From Pararcticibacter amylolyticus (GTDB taxonomy: Bacteria; Bacteroidota; Bacteroidia; Sphingobacteriales; Sphingobacteriaceae), in assembly GCF_003130405.1 (NCBI RefSeq), contig NZ_QEAS01000016.1:76042-133686 (forward strand): 57,645 bases of DNA, given 5' to 3'. How positions within the stretch are numbered: position 1 is the first letter of the stretch; each line of letters starts with the position of its first letter. Both the position numbers and the translations under genes were made by a program. The notes under the pieces are model-generated. The model was not told the DNA's origin, ran no database searches, and was given only the letters and a program-made list of their open reading frames with translations. This document shows positions 17,772-26,119 of this stretch, piece by piece.

Positions 17772-20141
17772 ATGAAATCTATTTCATGCAGGTTCACATT
17801 TATCTGCAAAACATTTAACCTGAAATTTCTTTTTAGATCCGTAACCTGTTTATTTCTTTTGTTCGACAGTATTTTCGTTTCCGGCCAGACCTCCGGTATC
17901 ATCACCGGAACCGTAAAAACGTCCGACGGGAAACCAGCCCAGTTCGTAACCATCACCCTTAGCGGTACCACCAAAGGCACAATTGTTAAACCAAACGGAG
18001 AGTACATCATTAAAAATATCGTTCCCGGTCAGTATGAGCTGGTCGCCAGTTACACCGGTCTCGCTACCCAAAAACGGCAGGTTACCGTAACAGCAGGTAT
18101 AACAACAACCTCCGACTTTATACTTGTGGAGAGTGACCAGCAATTGCAGGAGGTAGTGGTTACCGTTGACAATCATAAGGTAACCAATAAGAACACCGAC
18201 CAGGTAGCGCGGATGCCGCTTAACAACCTGCAAAACCCACAGGCTTACAATGTGGTAAATAGTGAAATAATCAAGCAGCAAAACATTGTTTCCATTACCA
18301 ACGCATTCAGTAACGCACCGGGAGTAACACCGATCCTTTACCCAAGCGGCGGCATTGCAGCATTTTCAAGGGGTTTTGCTACCGACGTGAATGCACGCAA
18401 TGGCCTGCAATCAACTGCTGGCCGGGCCAGCGCTGATGTAGCCAATGTGGAACGCATCGAGTTTTTAAAGGGGCCTTCAGGTACTTTATTTGGTGCGGGG
18501 ATATCATCATTCGGAGGTGTGGTTAACCTTGTCACCAAACAGCCATTCGACTATTTTCAGGGAAGCGTCGACCTGAGCATGGGCAGCTTTGGTTTGGGCC
18601 GCGTCACCGCCGACATCAATACCCCCCTTAATAATGACAGAAGCCTTCTCTTGCGGGTAAATACTGCATTGCAGAGGCAAGATAGCTACAACGAGCGTGG
18701 TTTCTACAACAGCGCCTTGTTTACGCCAAGCATACTTTACAGGGTAAATGACCGCTTTACGCTATTACTTGACGCTGAGCTTTATTCAGTCAATTCGGTT
18801 CGCCCCACCTACGTACGCATATTGCCGTCAACAGGGATCCGCTCGTACGCAGATATTCCGCTCGATTATAAAAAATCACTGTTCGACAACGATCTGGATG
18901 CCAAGACTAATGCTACAAAGTTTTTTGCAGAAGGCAAATACCAGCTGAATGACAACTGGACATCCACTTCTAATGTGTCATATGTGAACGAGTTTGTCGA
19001 TCATAGTTACCAGGACTATCCGGTTTGGGTCACCCCCGATAGTGTCACGCTGGATGTATCCAAATATGGTCCGGTAAGCAATACTTACATAAACATACAG
19101 CAAAACTTTAACGGTAAATTTAATACGGGGGTTATTAAACATAACTTTTTGTTGGGTGCTAATATTACGCAATACAATGGTCGCGGTATGAGCGGCAGCA
19201 CCGGTGTGATCCGGAAATACAGTATCCATGATAAAAACCCTAAAATTGACCGGGCACTGGTTGACAGCGCATTGGTACCGGGCACGATCATGAACTGGGG
19301 AAATACCAATAACACTACTTATGGTGCATACGCCTCTGATGTATTGAACCTGCGCGACCGCTTATTCCTGATGCTGAGTTTACGTTATGAATACATCGAT
19401 GATAAGTCGACCGGCATATGGGCTTCTCCTTATACCCAAAGCTCATGGTCGCCAAAACTGGGATTGGTCTATCAACCTGTAAAAGATCATATATCATTGT
19501 TTGCCAATTACATGAACGGGTATCAGAACAACCCTCCGGCTACACAGCCAGACGGTTCGCGCTTTACCATAAAACCGGTTTATGCGGTTCAGTACGAGGG
19601 TGGTGCTAAGTTCGAACTGCTCGGTAAGAAAGTAAACAGTACTATCAGCTACTATTATATTGATATCGATAATGCCGTCCGGTATAATGATCTCGGCTTC
19701 GCATTTCAGGATGGGAAACAGGTAAGCAAGGGTATCGAGTGGGATTTCACCGCCAATCCGGTTGAAGGCTTAACCCTGTTGCTGGGCTACGGATACAATG
19801 ATAACCGGATTAAGGGCTCACAGAATCTGGATAATAATATTTCTAACAACTCTCCCCAGCATATCGCCAACTACTGGCTGAATTATCACTTTAAACAAGG
19901 GGCACTTAAAAACTTTGGTTTAGGTGCCGGCGGCAATTACGTAGGCAAATCATATTTTGACGACTCCAATATTTTCCTGCTGCCCTCTTATCACATTCTC
20001 AATGCTTCCGCTTTCTATGAAGACACCAAATTCAGAATTGCATTTAAAATGAACAACATAGGAGATCAGAAAAGCTGGGGTTTCTGGGGAGCACCCAACC
20101 CAACCCGCAACTTTTTAGCGACTCTAACCATGAAATTTTAA
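17772..20141 (+). CDS. TonB-dependent siderophore receptor without STN domain
   Basis: A 789-residue outer-membrane receptor. Signal peptide at about 20-39 ('LFDSIFVSGQ'), CarboxypepD_reg-like domain at about 42-120 ('GTVKTSDGKPAQFVTITLSG'), plug with 'GGIAAFSRGFATDVNARNG' and 'VERIEFLKGPSGTLFGAGIS', then a barrel ending 'LATLTMKF'. It is a paralogue of the receptor at 6232, but lacks STN, so it should transport without signalling through FecR. A PepSY membrane protein follows after 11 nt, a frequent partner of ferric-siderophore receptors. It has its own promoter with a Fur-like operator and the shared leader hairpin. Ferric siderophore is the likely cargo; which one is unknown. Confidence 0.94.
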   Translation: MKSISCRFTFICKTFNLKFLFRSVTCLFLLFDSIFVSGQTSGIITGTVKTSDGKPAQFVTITLSGTTKGTIVKPNGEYIIKNIVPGQYELVASYTGLATQKRQVTVTAGITTTSDFILVESDQQLQEVVVTVDNHKVTNKNTDQVARMPLNNLQNPQAYNVVNSEIIKQQNIVSITNAFSNAPGVTPILYPSGGIAAFSRGFATDVNARNGLQSTAGRASADVANVERIEFLKGPSGTLFGAGISSFGGVVNLVTKQPFDYFQGSVDLSMGSFGLGRVTADINTPLNNDRSLLLRVNTALQRQDSYNERGFYNSALFTPSILYRVNDRFTLLLDAELYSVNSVRPTYVRILPSTGIRSYADIPLDYKKSLFDNDLDAKTNATKFFAEGKYQLNDNWTSTSNVSYVNEFVDHSYQDYPVWVTPDSVTLDVSKYGPVSNTYINIQQNFNGKFNTGVIKHNFLLGANITQYNGRGMSGSTGVIRKYSIHDKNPKIDRALVDSALVPGTIMNWGNTNNTTYGAYASDVLNLRDRLFLMLSLRYEYIDDKSTGIWASPYTQSSWSPKLGLVYQPVKDHISLFANYMNGYQNNPPATQPDGSRFTIKPVYAVQYEGGAKFELLGKKVNSTISYYYIDIDNAVRYNDLGFAFQDGKQVSKGIEWDFTANPVEGLTLLLGYGYNDNRIKGSQNLDNNISNNSPQHIANYWLNYHFKQGALKNFGLGAGGNYVGKSYFDDSNIFLLPSYHILNASAFYEDTKFRIAFKMNNIGDQKSWGFWGAPNPTRNFLATLTMKF

Positions 20142-20152
20142 TTATTTACCCG

Positions 20153-21322
20153 ATGACGCTTAAACGTGCTATCGGCAAACTACACCTCTGGCTCGGGCTC
20201 GCGTCCGGGCTGGTGGTGTTTATACTAGGCATCACAGGCTGCATACTGGTATTTGAATATGATTTGCGCGACCTGATCTACAAAGACAGGTATTTCATTG
20301 AACAGGAAAATAAGCCCCGCCTGCCTGTGCAGCAAATGATCAGCATTGGTGAACAAGCTATGGGGCATGGCCTGAAAGCCACTGCGGTAAGGATTTACGA
20401 AGCCGGCAACCGCACCGCCGCCATATATGTTTATAAGGAGAATCCTCGTGGCTGGAACTATTTCGATGCCATTGATGCCGAATACACTGTTTTCGTTAAC
20501 CCCTACAACGGCAGGGTTCAGCATGTGGAAAATACCAAATTTGAGTTTTTCAGGCTGATGGTGATGTTACATTATGACCTGCTGATGGAAAGCATCGGTA
20601 AGCAGGTCATCGGCTGGAGTACTGTGATATTTATTGTGCTTTTAATAAGCGGACTGATATTATGGTGGCCAAAAAACAAGGCAGCAGCCAAACAACGATT
20701 TGCTTTCCGCTGGAAAGATACCACCAAATGGAAACGCAAAAACTATGACCTGCACAACATTCTGGGATTTTACGCTCTGATAGCAGCACTCATTATCGGA
20801 CTTACAGGATTGGTATGGGCATTCAAATGGTTTGATCATAGCTTACAATGGCTTGCTAACGGCGGATCAGCCACCCCCGAAGAGAAAACCTATCATTCAG
20901 ACTCACTGGCAGTAAAGAAACCCGGTGTTTTGGATATGGTAGTAGCCGATATGCGAAAGCGTTCGCCAAATGAACTTTATGCCGTCAGCATACCCCAAAC
21001 AGCAAAAGAAGCTATTTATGCTTACAGTCAAACAGAAAGTGTGGGCTACAAATGGACGAGCTTGTATTACGACCGCAATACAGGTGCTAACCTTTATACG
21101 CAGTATTACAGTGAAAGAGTTGCAGGTGACAAACTACGTTCGATGAACTACTATATTCATACAGGTGCTATTTTGAATATGCCAGGTAAAATACTTGCAT
21201 TTATAGTCAGCTTCATCTGTGCAGGTCTCCCTGTTACAGGTTTTTATATATGGATTGGCCGCAAAAACAAAAAGAAAGCCAAGCGGCCTGTACACCTGCA
21301 CAGGCGGATAAATACCTCATAA
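20153..21322 (+). CDS. PepSY-associated membrane protein
   Basis: A 389-residue inner-membrane protein of the PepSY_TM type. Four membrane helices are seen: about 12-34, 146-168, 198-220 and 343-366, with the family's His residues near helix ends ('GKLHLWLGLASG', 'VMLHYDLL', 'DLHNILGFYA', 'YYIHTGAILN') and periplasmic PepSY-like segments between them. Members next to siderophore receptors are thought to help release iron from siderophores by reduction at the inner membrane. It begins 11 nt after the TonB receptor and shares its transcript. The protein ends with a basic tail after the last helix. Confidence 0.9.
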   Translation: MTLKRAIGKLHLWLGLASGLVVFILGITGCILVFEYDLRDLIYKDRYFIEQENKPRLPVQQMISIGEQAMGHGLKATAVRIYEAGNRTAAIYVYKENPRGWNYFDAIDAEYTVFVNPYNGRVQHVENTKFEFFRLMVMLHYDLLMESIGKQVIGWSTVIFIVLLISGLILWWPKNKAAAKQRFAFRWKDTTKWKRKNYDLHNILGFYALIAALIIGLTGLVWAFKWFDHSLQWLANGGSATPEEKTYHSDSLAVKKPGVLDMVVADMRKRSPNELYAVSIPQTAKEAIYAYSQTESVGYKWTSLYYDRNTGANLYTQYYSERVAGDKLRSMNYYIHTGAILNMPGKILAFIVSFICAGLPVTGFYIWIGRKNKKKAKRPVHLHRRINTS

Positions 21323-21363
21323 ACAACAGTTATATAAACTCATTTAAAGTCCCAAACACCTGC

Positions 21364-22275
21364 TTAATTCATATTACGAAACTCCAGGGGTGTTTTCCCT
21401 GTCTTTTGTTTGAAAAGTTTATTAAAGTACTGGGGATATTCAAAGCCCAGTAAGTAGGCGATTTCACCGACCGGCTTATCGGTGCTGATCAATATAGTCT
21501 TGGCTTCTTCAATTAAAAAATAGTGGATATGATCCTGTGCGTTCTTACCTGTTTCCCTTTTTAAAAGATCGCTCAGATAGCCCGGCGATAGGTTTACCTG
21601 GTATGCCAGGCTCTTCACCGTAGGTAAGCCCTGCTCCTGAAGCTTACCCTTCCCGAAATAATCGCTTAGTATTTTCTCTACCTGCACCACGACCGAACTG
21701 TTCACGCTCTTCCGGGTGATAAATTGCCTGCCGTAAAACCGCGAACAATAATTCAGCAGCAGCTCAATATTGGATACAATAATAGCCTGACTATGCCCGT
21801 CAATGTTTTCCCGGAGTTCGCCGTCCAGCTTCTGCACGCAGTCGTAAAAGATCTGTTTCTCCTTTTCCGACATATGAAGTGCTTCCGACACTTCGTATGA
21901 GAAAAAACTGTAATCTTTCATCTTTTGCTGAAGTGAGGTATTCCTGATCAGATCAGGATGAAAAAATACTCCCCACCCTTCCTTTTCTGTGTATGCACCG
22001 ATGTCGGTTTCCATCTCCAATACCTGGTTAGGTGCAATACACATTAGGCTGCCGTTGTTAAAATCAACCACCTTACGCCCGTATTTCACATTATTGCCGT
22101 CATACCGCTTGAACAATAAACAGTAATAATCTCCGGATATTCTCGTGTCCTCCGCTACCTGCTCGTCTACATCACTAAAGTCTATCACAGCAACAAGCGG
22201 ATGCTTAAGAGGCTGATCCAGATTGAAAAATTTATAGACATCGGCTATTCCGGTGAAATGGAGCGATATACTCAT
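21364..22275 (-). CDS. AraC-family transcriptional regulator
   Basis: A 303-residue regulator with a ligand-sensing N-terminal half and an AraC helix-turn-helix pair in the last 100 residues ('VKSLAYQVNLSPGYLSDLLK' and 'GEIAYLLGFEYPQYFNKLFK', ending 'KTGKTPLEFRNMN'). It is clearly a paralogue of the regulator at 50418: both share 'IIVSN', 'NYCSRFYGRQFITRK'-like and 'QGLPTV' blocks. Each lies directly downstream of an SDR oxidoreductase gene or of its operon on the same strand. Here a strong terminator separates it from the SDR, so it has its own promoter. Control of the adjacent SDR is inferred. Confidence 0.94.
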   Translation of the reverse strand: MSISLHFTGIADVYKFFNLDQPLKHPLVAVIDFSDVDEQVAEDTRISGDYYCLLFKRYDGNNVKYGRKVVDFNNGSLMCIAPNQVLEMETDIGAYTEKEGWGVFFHPDLIRNTSLQQKMKDYSFFSYEVSEALHMSEKEKQIFYDCVQKLDGELRENIDGHSQAIIVSNIELLLNYCSRFYGRQFITRKSVNSSVVVQVEKILSDYFGKGKLQEQGLPTVKSLAYQVNLSPGYLSDLLKRETGKNAQDHIHYFLIEEAKTILISTDKPVGEIAYLLGFEYPQYFNKLFKQKTGKTPLEFRNMN

Positions 22276-22323
22276 CCTGGTGTGAATTAAAGACCTTATA
22301 AATTTAATGCATTTATTAGTAAT

Positions 22324-22360
22324 AAATATAAGGCCATTGCTTCACAATGGCCTTATATTT
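22324..22360 (-). terminator. Terminator after the SDR gene
   Basis: A perfect 16-bp inverted repeat: AAATATAAGGCCATTG, 5-nt loop CTTCA, then its exact complement. It lies 14 nt past the SDR stop on the minus strand and the sequence beyond is T-rich (TTTATTAC), so it ends the SDR transcript before the AraC gene. Confidence 0.85.
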
Positions 22361-22373
22361 ACTGATTATCGCG

Positions 22374-23189
22374 TCAGAGCTTAAACATGATTTTGACACC
22401 GCTGAAAAAGGTTTCGTCATCAGTTGCCTTACGCCTGGAAATGATCTCCCCGGCATCTTCCCCTGCCGTGTACCTCAGCTTGCTGGTACCATCAGTAGCC
22501 GCTTCATAAATTACTTCGGCAACCACACTGGCCGGTGAAGCATTTTCAAAAAACGCAGGCATACCTTCATTCACTTTACCCACAAGGCCCTGGTATTCAA
22601 CCAGCGACTCATCATTGCTGAAGTCGATCGAACGGCCTGCAAAATCGGTAGCAATGGCACCCGGCTCTACTATTTTAACCTTTGCACCAAATTGCTCCAG
22701 TTCGTAGCTTAAGGCTTCTGATATTCCTTCCACAGCAAACTTGGTTCCGTGATACAAAGAGCCCAGGGGAAAGGACATCTTGCCGCCGATAGACGATATA
22801 TTCACGATCACTCCGCTTTTGTTACTACGAAAATGCGGCAGCACTGCACGGGTAACATCCATTAGTCCAATGACGTTGGTATTAAACTGGCGAATAATAT
22901 TTTCTCTTGAAAAGGCTTCCAGCGGACCAAAGGCGCCGTAACCTGCATTATTCACCAGCACATCGATCCTGCCAAATCTTTGAATACCCTCAGCGATTGC
23001 CTTTTCGATACTATCAGGGTCAAGTACATCCAGTCTGCTGAGCAAAATATTACCCAGATCTTTAAATTCTGTTTCGCTATCCGGATTCCGCATGGTGACC
23101 ACAACGTTCCAGTCTTTTTCGATAAAGAATTTCGCAGTGGCCCTGCCTATACCGCTGCTTGCGCCGGTAATTAAAATGGTGTTTCTCAT
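22374..23189 (-). CDS. SDR family NAD(P)-dependent oxidoreductase
   Basis: A 271-residue classical short-chain dehydrogenase. The cofactor motif TGASSGIG is at 7-14, 'VLVNNAGYG' follows the third strand, the catalytic Ser is in 'VNISSIGG', and Tyr and Lys are in 'YHGTK'. The C-terminal substrate region is of the type often annotated as oxidoreductase of unknown substrate. It is monocistronic: a strong terminator follows, and an AraC regulator is the next gene. The SDR at 51990 also has an AraC paralogue beside it, so the arrangement is repeated in this genome. Confidence 0.95.
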   Translation of the reverse strand: MRNTILITGASSGIGRATAKFFIEKDWNVVVTMRNPDSETEFKDLGNILLSRLDVLDPDSIEKAIAEGIQRFGRIDVLVNNAGYGAFGPLEAFSRENIIRQFNTNVIGLMDVTRAVLPHFRSNKSGVIVNISSIGGKMSFPLGSLYHGTKFAVEGISEALSYELEQFGAKVKIVEPGAIATDFAGRSIDFSNDESLVEYQGLVGKVNEGMPAFFENASPASVVAEVIYEAATDGTSKLRYTAGEDAGEIISRRKATDDETFFSGVKIMFKL

Positions 23190-23465
23190 ATTGCTATTGT
23201 TTTATTTTATGATGTAAAGGTCATAGTAAAAACAGAGCACCCGGTAATAGAAAGTCAGGCAAGTTGTATACTTTTTACGGATTATGAAGTTGCGGTTGAT
23301 CGTTGATCTCCGGTCAGTAGCCAGCGAGCAGATTAACAGTATTTACTTTCGTTTGCCAACGTGTAATACCGGCGTTTATCCACAGCGTATCTGTCTTTTA
23401 AAGATAGCGCACGCTGCGCCTCCGACCCTGAGTCGGTATGTTGTGCCTTTAATCAGTCCACTGCC

Positions 23466-24485
23466 TTAAAAACTGAACCTTCTTCCAATAACAAAAGAAG
23501 CCTCTGCGTTTTCTTCCGTTTCGTCAGCGGTCTTTGCCCTTTTCCCTCTGGCATTATTCCCCGGCGGCCCGCTGGCCGAAGCCTTTTGCCGGTGTGCCTG
23601 GCTTGCCGTCTCCAGCTTCTCTCTCTGTTCAGCTACTTTTTTCAGCCACCAATTGCCCGTGTAACCAGCCAGGTTAGGATGGTGCCGGCATGCCTCCTGT
23701 ATAGCTTCCCGCGGCTGCCCCAACGGAAGAGCCTCCGCTGACTGAAATACCGCCAGGATAGCGGCCGGACTGAACGATGGGGTGTTTGCCAGCTCCGTGC
23801 TTCTGTCTGTTTCGTTGATTGTCAGGCACTCCAGTGAAGCCGTCACCATCACCATACACCCTTCCGGTATAACCCCTTCCATCTCAAAATCCTGTGACTC
23901 AAGCGCCTTCCATTTAATAACACTGAGATCTTTTACCGACACATATTCATAGTATTCCTGGCGGAAGTTAAAAGCCGTGACCAGAAAACGCAGCCGGTAC
24001 CGGTCCGTCATCTCCTTTATCTTTTCGGGCACCTTCAGACCAGTCACGCTGTCCCACACTTCCATCCTCACCCGTATCCTGCCTCCTTCCGTCAGGGTGA
24101 CCGAAGGTTTAATCTTCAGGGCCTGACTAAGGGGGCTGTCAGCATTGAACTCGAATCCTTCCAGGCAGCCAGGATCTCCATCGTGCAGATCACGGGCACC
24201 CCTGGGCGCTGTTCTGCTCCCTAAAATACTCCGGTAAACGGCACTGTTGAAGCGGTTCACCATCCCGCCGTCATGCAGGTGGCGAAAAACCGGTTTGAGG
24301 GCCGAGCGGATACAGGCGGCGGCCGAACTGGCCAGTCCGAACTCTCCGGCGCTTGCCTTGCTGGCCAGTGTCTGCTTTTTATTCTTCCTGGGAAGGCCCT
24401 GCACCACCGTCATGCCCCGGAAGTTCCGGAATACCACGGTACCTGCTGTCCCGCGCAGGGCACCATTTCTTTCTAAAATTGCCAT
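23466..24485 (-). CDS. Protein of unknown function, DUF6266-like N-terminus possible
   Basis: A 339-residue protein without signal peptide or membrane helices. The N-terminus (Gly-rich, 'GTAGTVVFRNFRGMTVVQGL', then Lys-rich 'PRKNKKQTLASKASAGEFG') vaguely recalls Bacteroidota DUF6266 proteins, but I cannot confirm that. The middle looks beta-rich ('GRIRVRMEVWDSVTGLKV', 'YRLRFLVTAFNFRQEYYEYV'), which would fit an immunoglobulin-like or tail-like domain. The C-terminus is low-complexity and basic (Ala/Lys/Gly-rich). Base composition is more GC-rich than its neighbours. A perfect copy of the Fur-like operator lies 142 nt upstream. The 276-nt gap to the SDR shows no gene. Confidence 0.75.
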   Translation of the reverse strand: MAILERNGALRGTAGTVVFRNFRGMTVVQGLPRKNKKQTLASKASAGEFGLASSAAACIRSALKPVFRHLHDGGMVNRFNSAVYRSILGSRTAPRGARDLHDGDPGCLEGFEFNADSPLSQALKIKPSVTLTEGGRIRVRMEVWDSVTGLKVPEKIKEMTDRYRLRFLVTAFNFRQEYYEYVSVKDLSVIKWKALESQDFEMEGVIPEGCMVMVTASLECLTINETDRSTELANTPSFSPAAILAVFQSAEALPLGQPREAIQEACRHHPNLAGYTGNWWLKKVAEQREKLETASQAHRQKASASGPPGNNARGKRAKTADETEENAEASFVIGRRFSF

Positions 24486-24626
24486 AGTGTTTCATTTTTG
24501 TGGCTGCAAAAGCGTCGGAGGCCCGGGGGAGGTGATCTGCTCGAAGTCCGGAGGGTCAGGGGCGCCGGTGCTGCCGGCTTTGTGGTAAAGTTGGGACAAT
24601 GTTTCGGCAAGGTCAAGCACTGGTTT

Positions 24627-24649
24627 TTATTTAGAATAATTCTAAATAA
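24627..24649. promoter_or_regulatory. Perfect Fur-like operator palindrome
   Basis: Arms TTATTTAGAAT and ATTCTAAATAA surround a single A: 11 of 11 pairs match. This is the best copy of the site that overlaps the ECF sigma promoter (10633-10655) and the TonB receptor promoter (17630-17652). No good TAnnTTTG box was found beside it. The nearest gene it could control is the unknown gene starting at 24485 on the minus strand. Confidence 0.55.
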
Positions 24650-24675
24650 TCCCAAATACAAACAGCCTAAAAGCT

Positions 24676-24716
24676 GCATAGAGGCCGCCTTCCTGTGAAA
24701 AAGGCGGCCTCTATGC
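24676..24716 (-). terminator. Terminator, probably of ilvE
   Basis: A perfect 16-bp inverted repeat: GCATAGAGGCCGCCTT, 9-nt loop, then its complement. On the minus strand GCAGCTTTTAGG follows, a short U-run, so it works best in that direction. It is about 190 nt past the ilvE stop. Confidence 0.75.
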
Positions 24717-24907
24717 GGAACTTAAGCGGGAAATAAGCTGCAACATTCAGATTCCAATCAGGAATGAGGGGACCTTGCTGCTCACGAGGTATCAGCCTGT
24801 ACCTACTTCTTCCCCCTGAATGAGACCTGAAATAAGTTAAATAGACAGATTGCTTGTAGAGAAGCATGATGTTTGGCTATTTCCCGTTTTTGCTTGCAGT
24901 ACGCCAA

Positions 24908-25996
24908 TCATGGATTGAACATCTGCGCAGTATCCGGCTGGCTTACCACATAGTTCCAATGATGGCGGTCAGGCAGCAGTCCTGTCCGTATGCCCTGGAG
25001 CTCGTTTCGTAATTTGATGGCTACGCCGCTTGATGAGCAATCCGGGAAATAACTTCTGCCGAGAATATTGATTTCCCCGATCTGAGTGAGCACGGCGGCG
25101 GTTCCCACGCCAAATGCTTCAACAGGTGCATTCCTGTTAAAAGCAGCTTCCAGTTCGTGATAGCTAACCGGGCGTTCTTCGGTTTGAATACCACTGTCTT
25201 TTGCAAGCGTCAGGATGGAATCCCGGTTAACGCCGTCGAGAATGGTGCCAGACAGCGGTGGTGTGATGAGTGTGCCGTCAATTACAAACATGACGTTCAT
25301 GGTTCCCGACTCTTCAATGAAAGTATGGGTCTCGCTATCGGTCCATAACACCTGGTCAAACCCAGCTTCTTTAGCCAGTCGGGTTGGCAGGAAAGCTCCG
25401 CCATAATTACCACCGCATTTCGCAAATCCGGCACCGCCCTTAGCAGCCCGGGTATATTCTGTTTCTACTTTAACCTTTACAGTACCGTTGTAATAATTGG
25501 AGATGGGTAATGCAACGATCATCATCTTATACTCCTTTGCTTCCGTTACACCCAGCCGTGCTTCAGTCGCAAATACCATCGGGCGCAGATAAAGGGAATT
25601 TCCCGGCAGGCCGGATACCCATCCCTGGTCGGTGCTCACAAGTTTGTCCAGCGCATTGATAAAAAGTTCCTCCGGTACATCGGGCATGCACATGCGCTGC
25701 AGCGAGCGGTTCAGGCGTTCCAGGTGCTTCTGTATACGGAAAATACTCACGCTGCCGTCCTGCAATCTGAACGCTTTCATCCCTTCAAAAACCGTTTGGC
25801 CGTAATGCAGGCAAAGCGCAAGCGGGCTGATAGAAAATTCGGAAAAGGGTTTAACGGCGGCGTTTTGCCACTGCCCGTCTTTAAAATCGGCACAGAACAA
25901 ATGATCGGTATGATCAGGCCCGAAGTTGATGCTGGTAAAATCGTACGAGGGCAGCGCGCTGCTGTTGCTGCGCTGCAACTGAATAGGATATTTCAT
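24908..25996 (-). CDS. ilvE: Branched-chain amino acid aminotransferase
   Basis: A fold-type IV PLP enzyme that moves the amino group between glutamate and the 2-keto acids of Leu, Ile and Val. The catalytic Lys is in 'GFAKCGGNYGGAFLPT', the phosphate-binding end is near 'DGVNRDSILTLA', and 'FGVGTAAVLTQIGEI' is the usual late motif. With the ATG at 25996 the protein has 362 residues, the normal size of type II enzymes; the frame also has an ATG at 26053, which would add 19 residues not typical of the family. It is divergent from a MocR-type regulator, whose start is 124 nt away, so that regulator may control it. Confidence 0.93.
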   Translation of the reverse strand: MKYPIQLQRSNSSALPSYDFTSINFGPDHTDHLFCADFKDGQWQNAAVKPFSEFSISPLALCLHYGQTVFEGMKAFRLQDGSVSIFRIQKHLERLNRSLQRMCMPDVPEELFINALDKLVSTDQGWVSGLPGNSLYLRPMVFATEARLGVTEAKEYKMMIVALPISNYYNGTVKVKVETEYTRAAKGGAGFAKCGGNYGGAFLPTRLAKEAGFDQVLWTDSETHTFIEESGTMNVMFVIDGTLITPPLSGTILDGVNRDSILTLAKDSGIQTEERPVSYHELEAAFNRNAPVEAFGVGTAAVLTQIGEINILGRSYFPDCSSSGVAIKLRNELQGIRTGLLPDRHHWNYVVSQPDTAQMFNP

Positions 25997-26119
25997 AACT
26001 ACAGATTGATTTACATTTTTATATTGGCCCGTTTGGATGTCTTTTTTTGTCATAACACAAAGGTCATTGAAAAAACATCAGGTGTACAGATGCAGAATTG
26101 ATATATTTGACCATAGCAG

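Larger units (their letters stand above)
24486..24907. other. 422-nt intergenic region with operator and terminator
   Basis: The part next to the 23466 gene (24490-24580) is GC-rich without a convincing gene. An AT-rich operator-like palindrome (24627-24649) and a strong hairpin (24676-24716) follow. From 24720 to 24907 I see nothing recognisable. Confidence 0.6.

Noticed and set aside
19441-19460. A third GTCGCCAAA segment resembling the leader-hairpin loop
   Set aside because: It lies inside the TonB receptor coding sequence (Trp-Ser-Pro-Lys codons) and has no flanking stem, so it is chance.
24498-24698. Open frame on the plus strand in the GC-rich intergenic region
   Set aside because: Arg/Gly-rich translation without family features, interrupted by the AT-rich operator and hairpin; typical of chance frames in GC-rich DNA.
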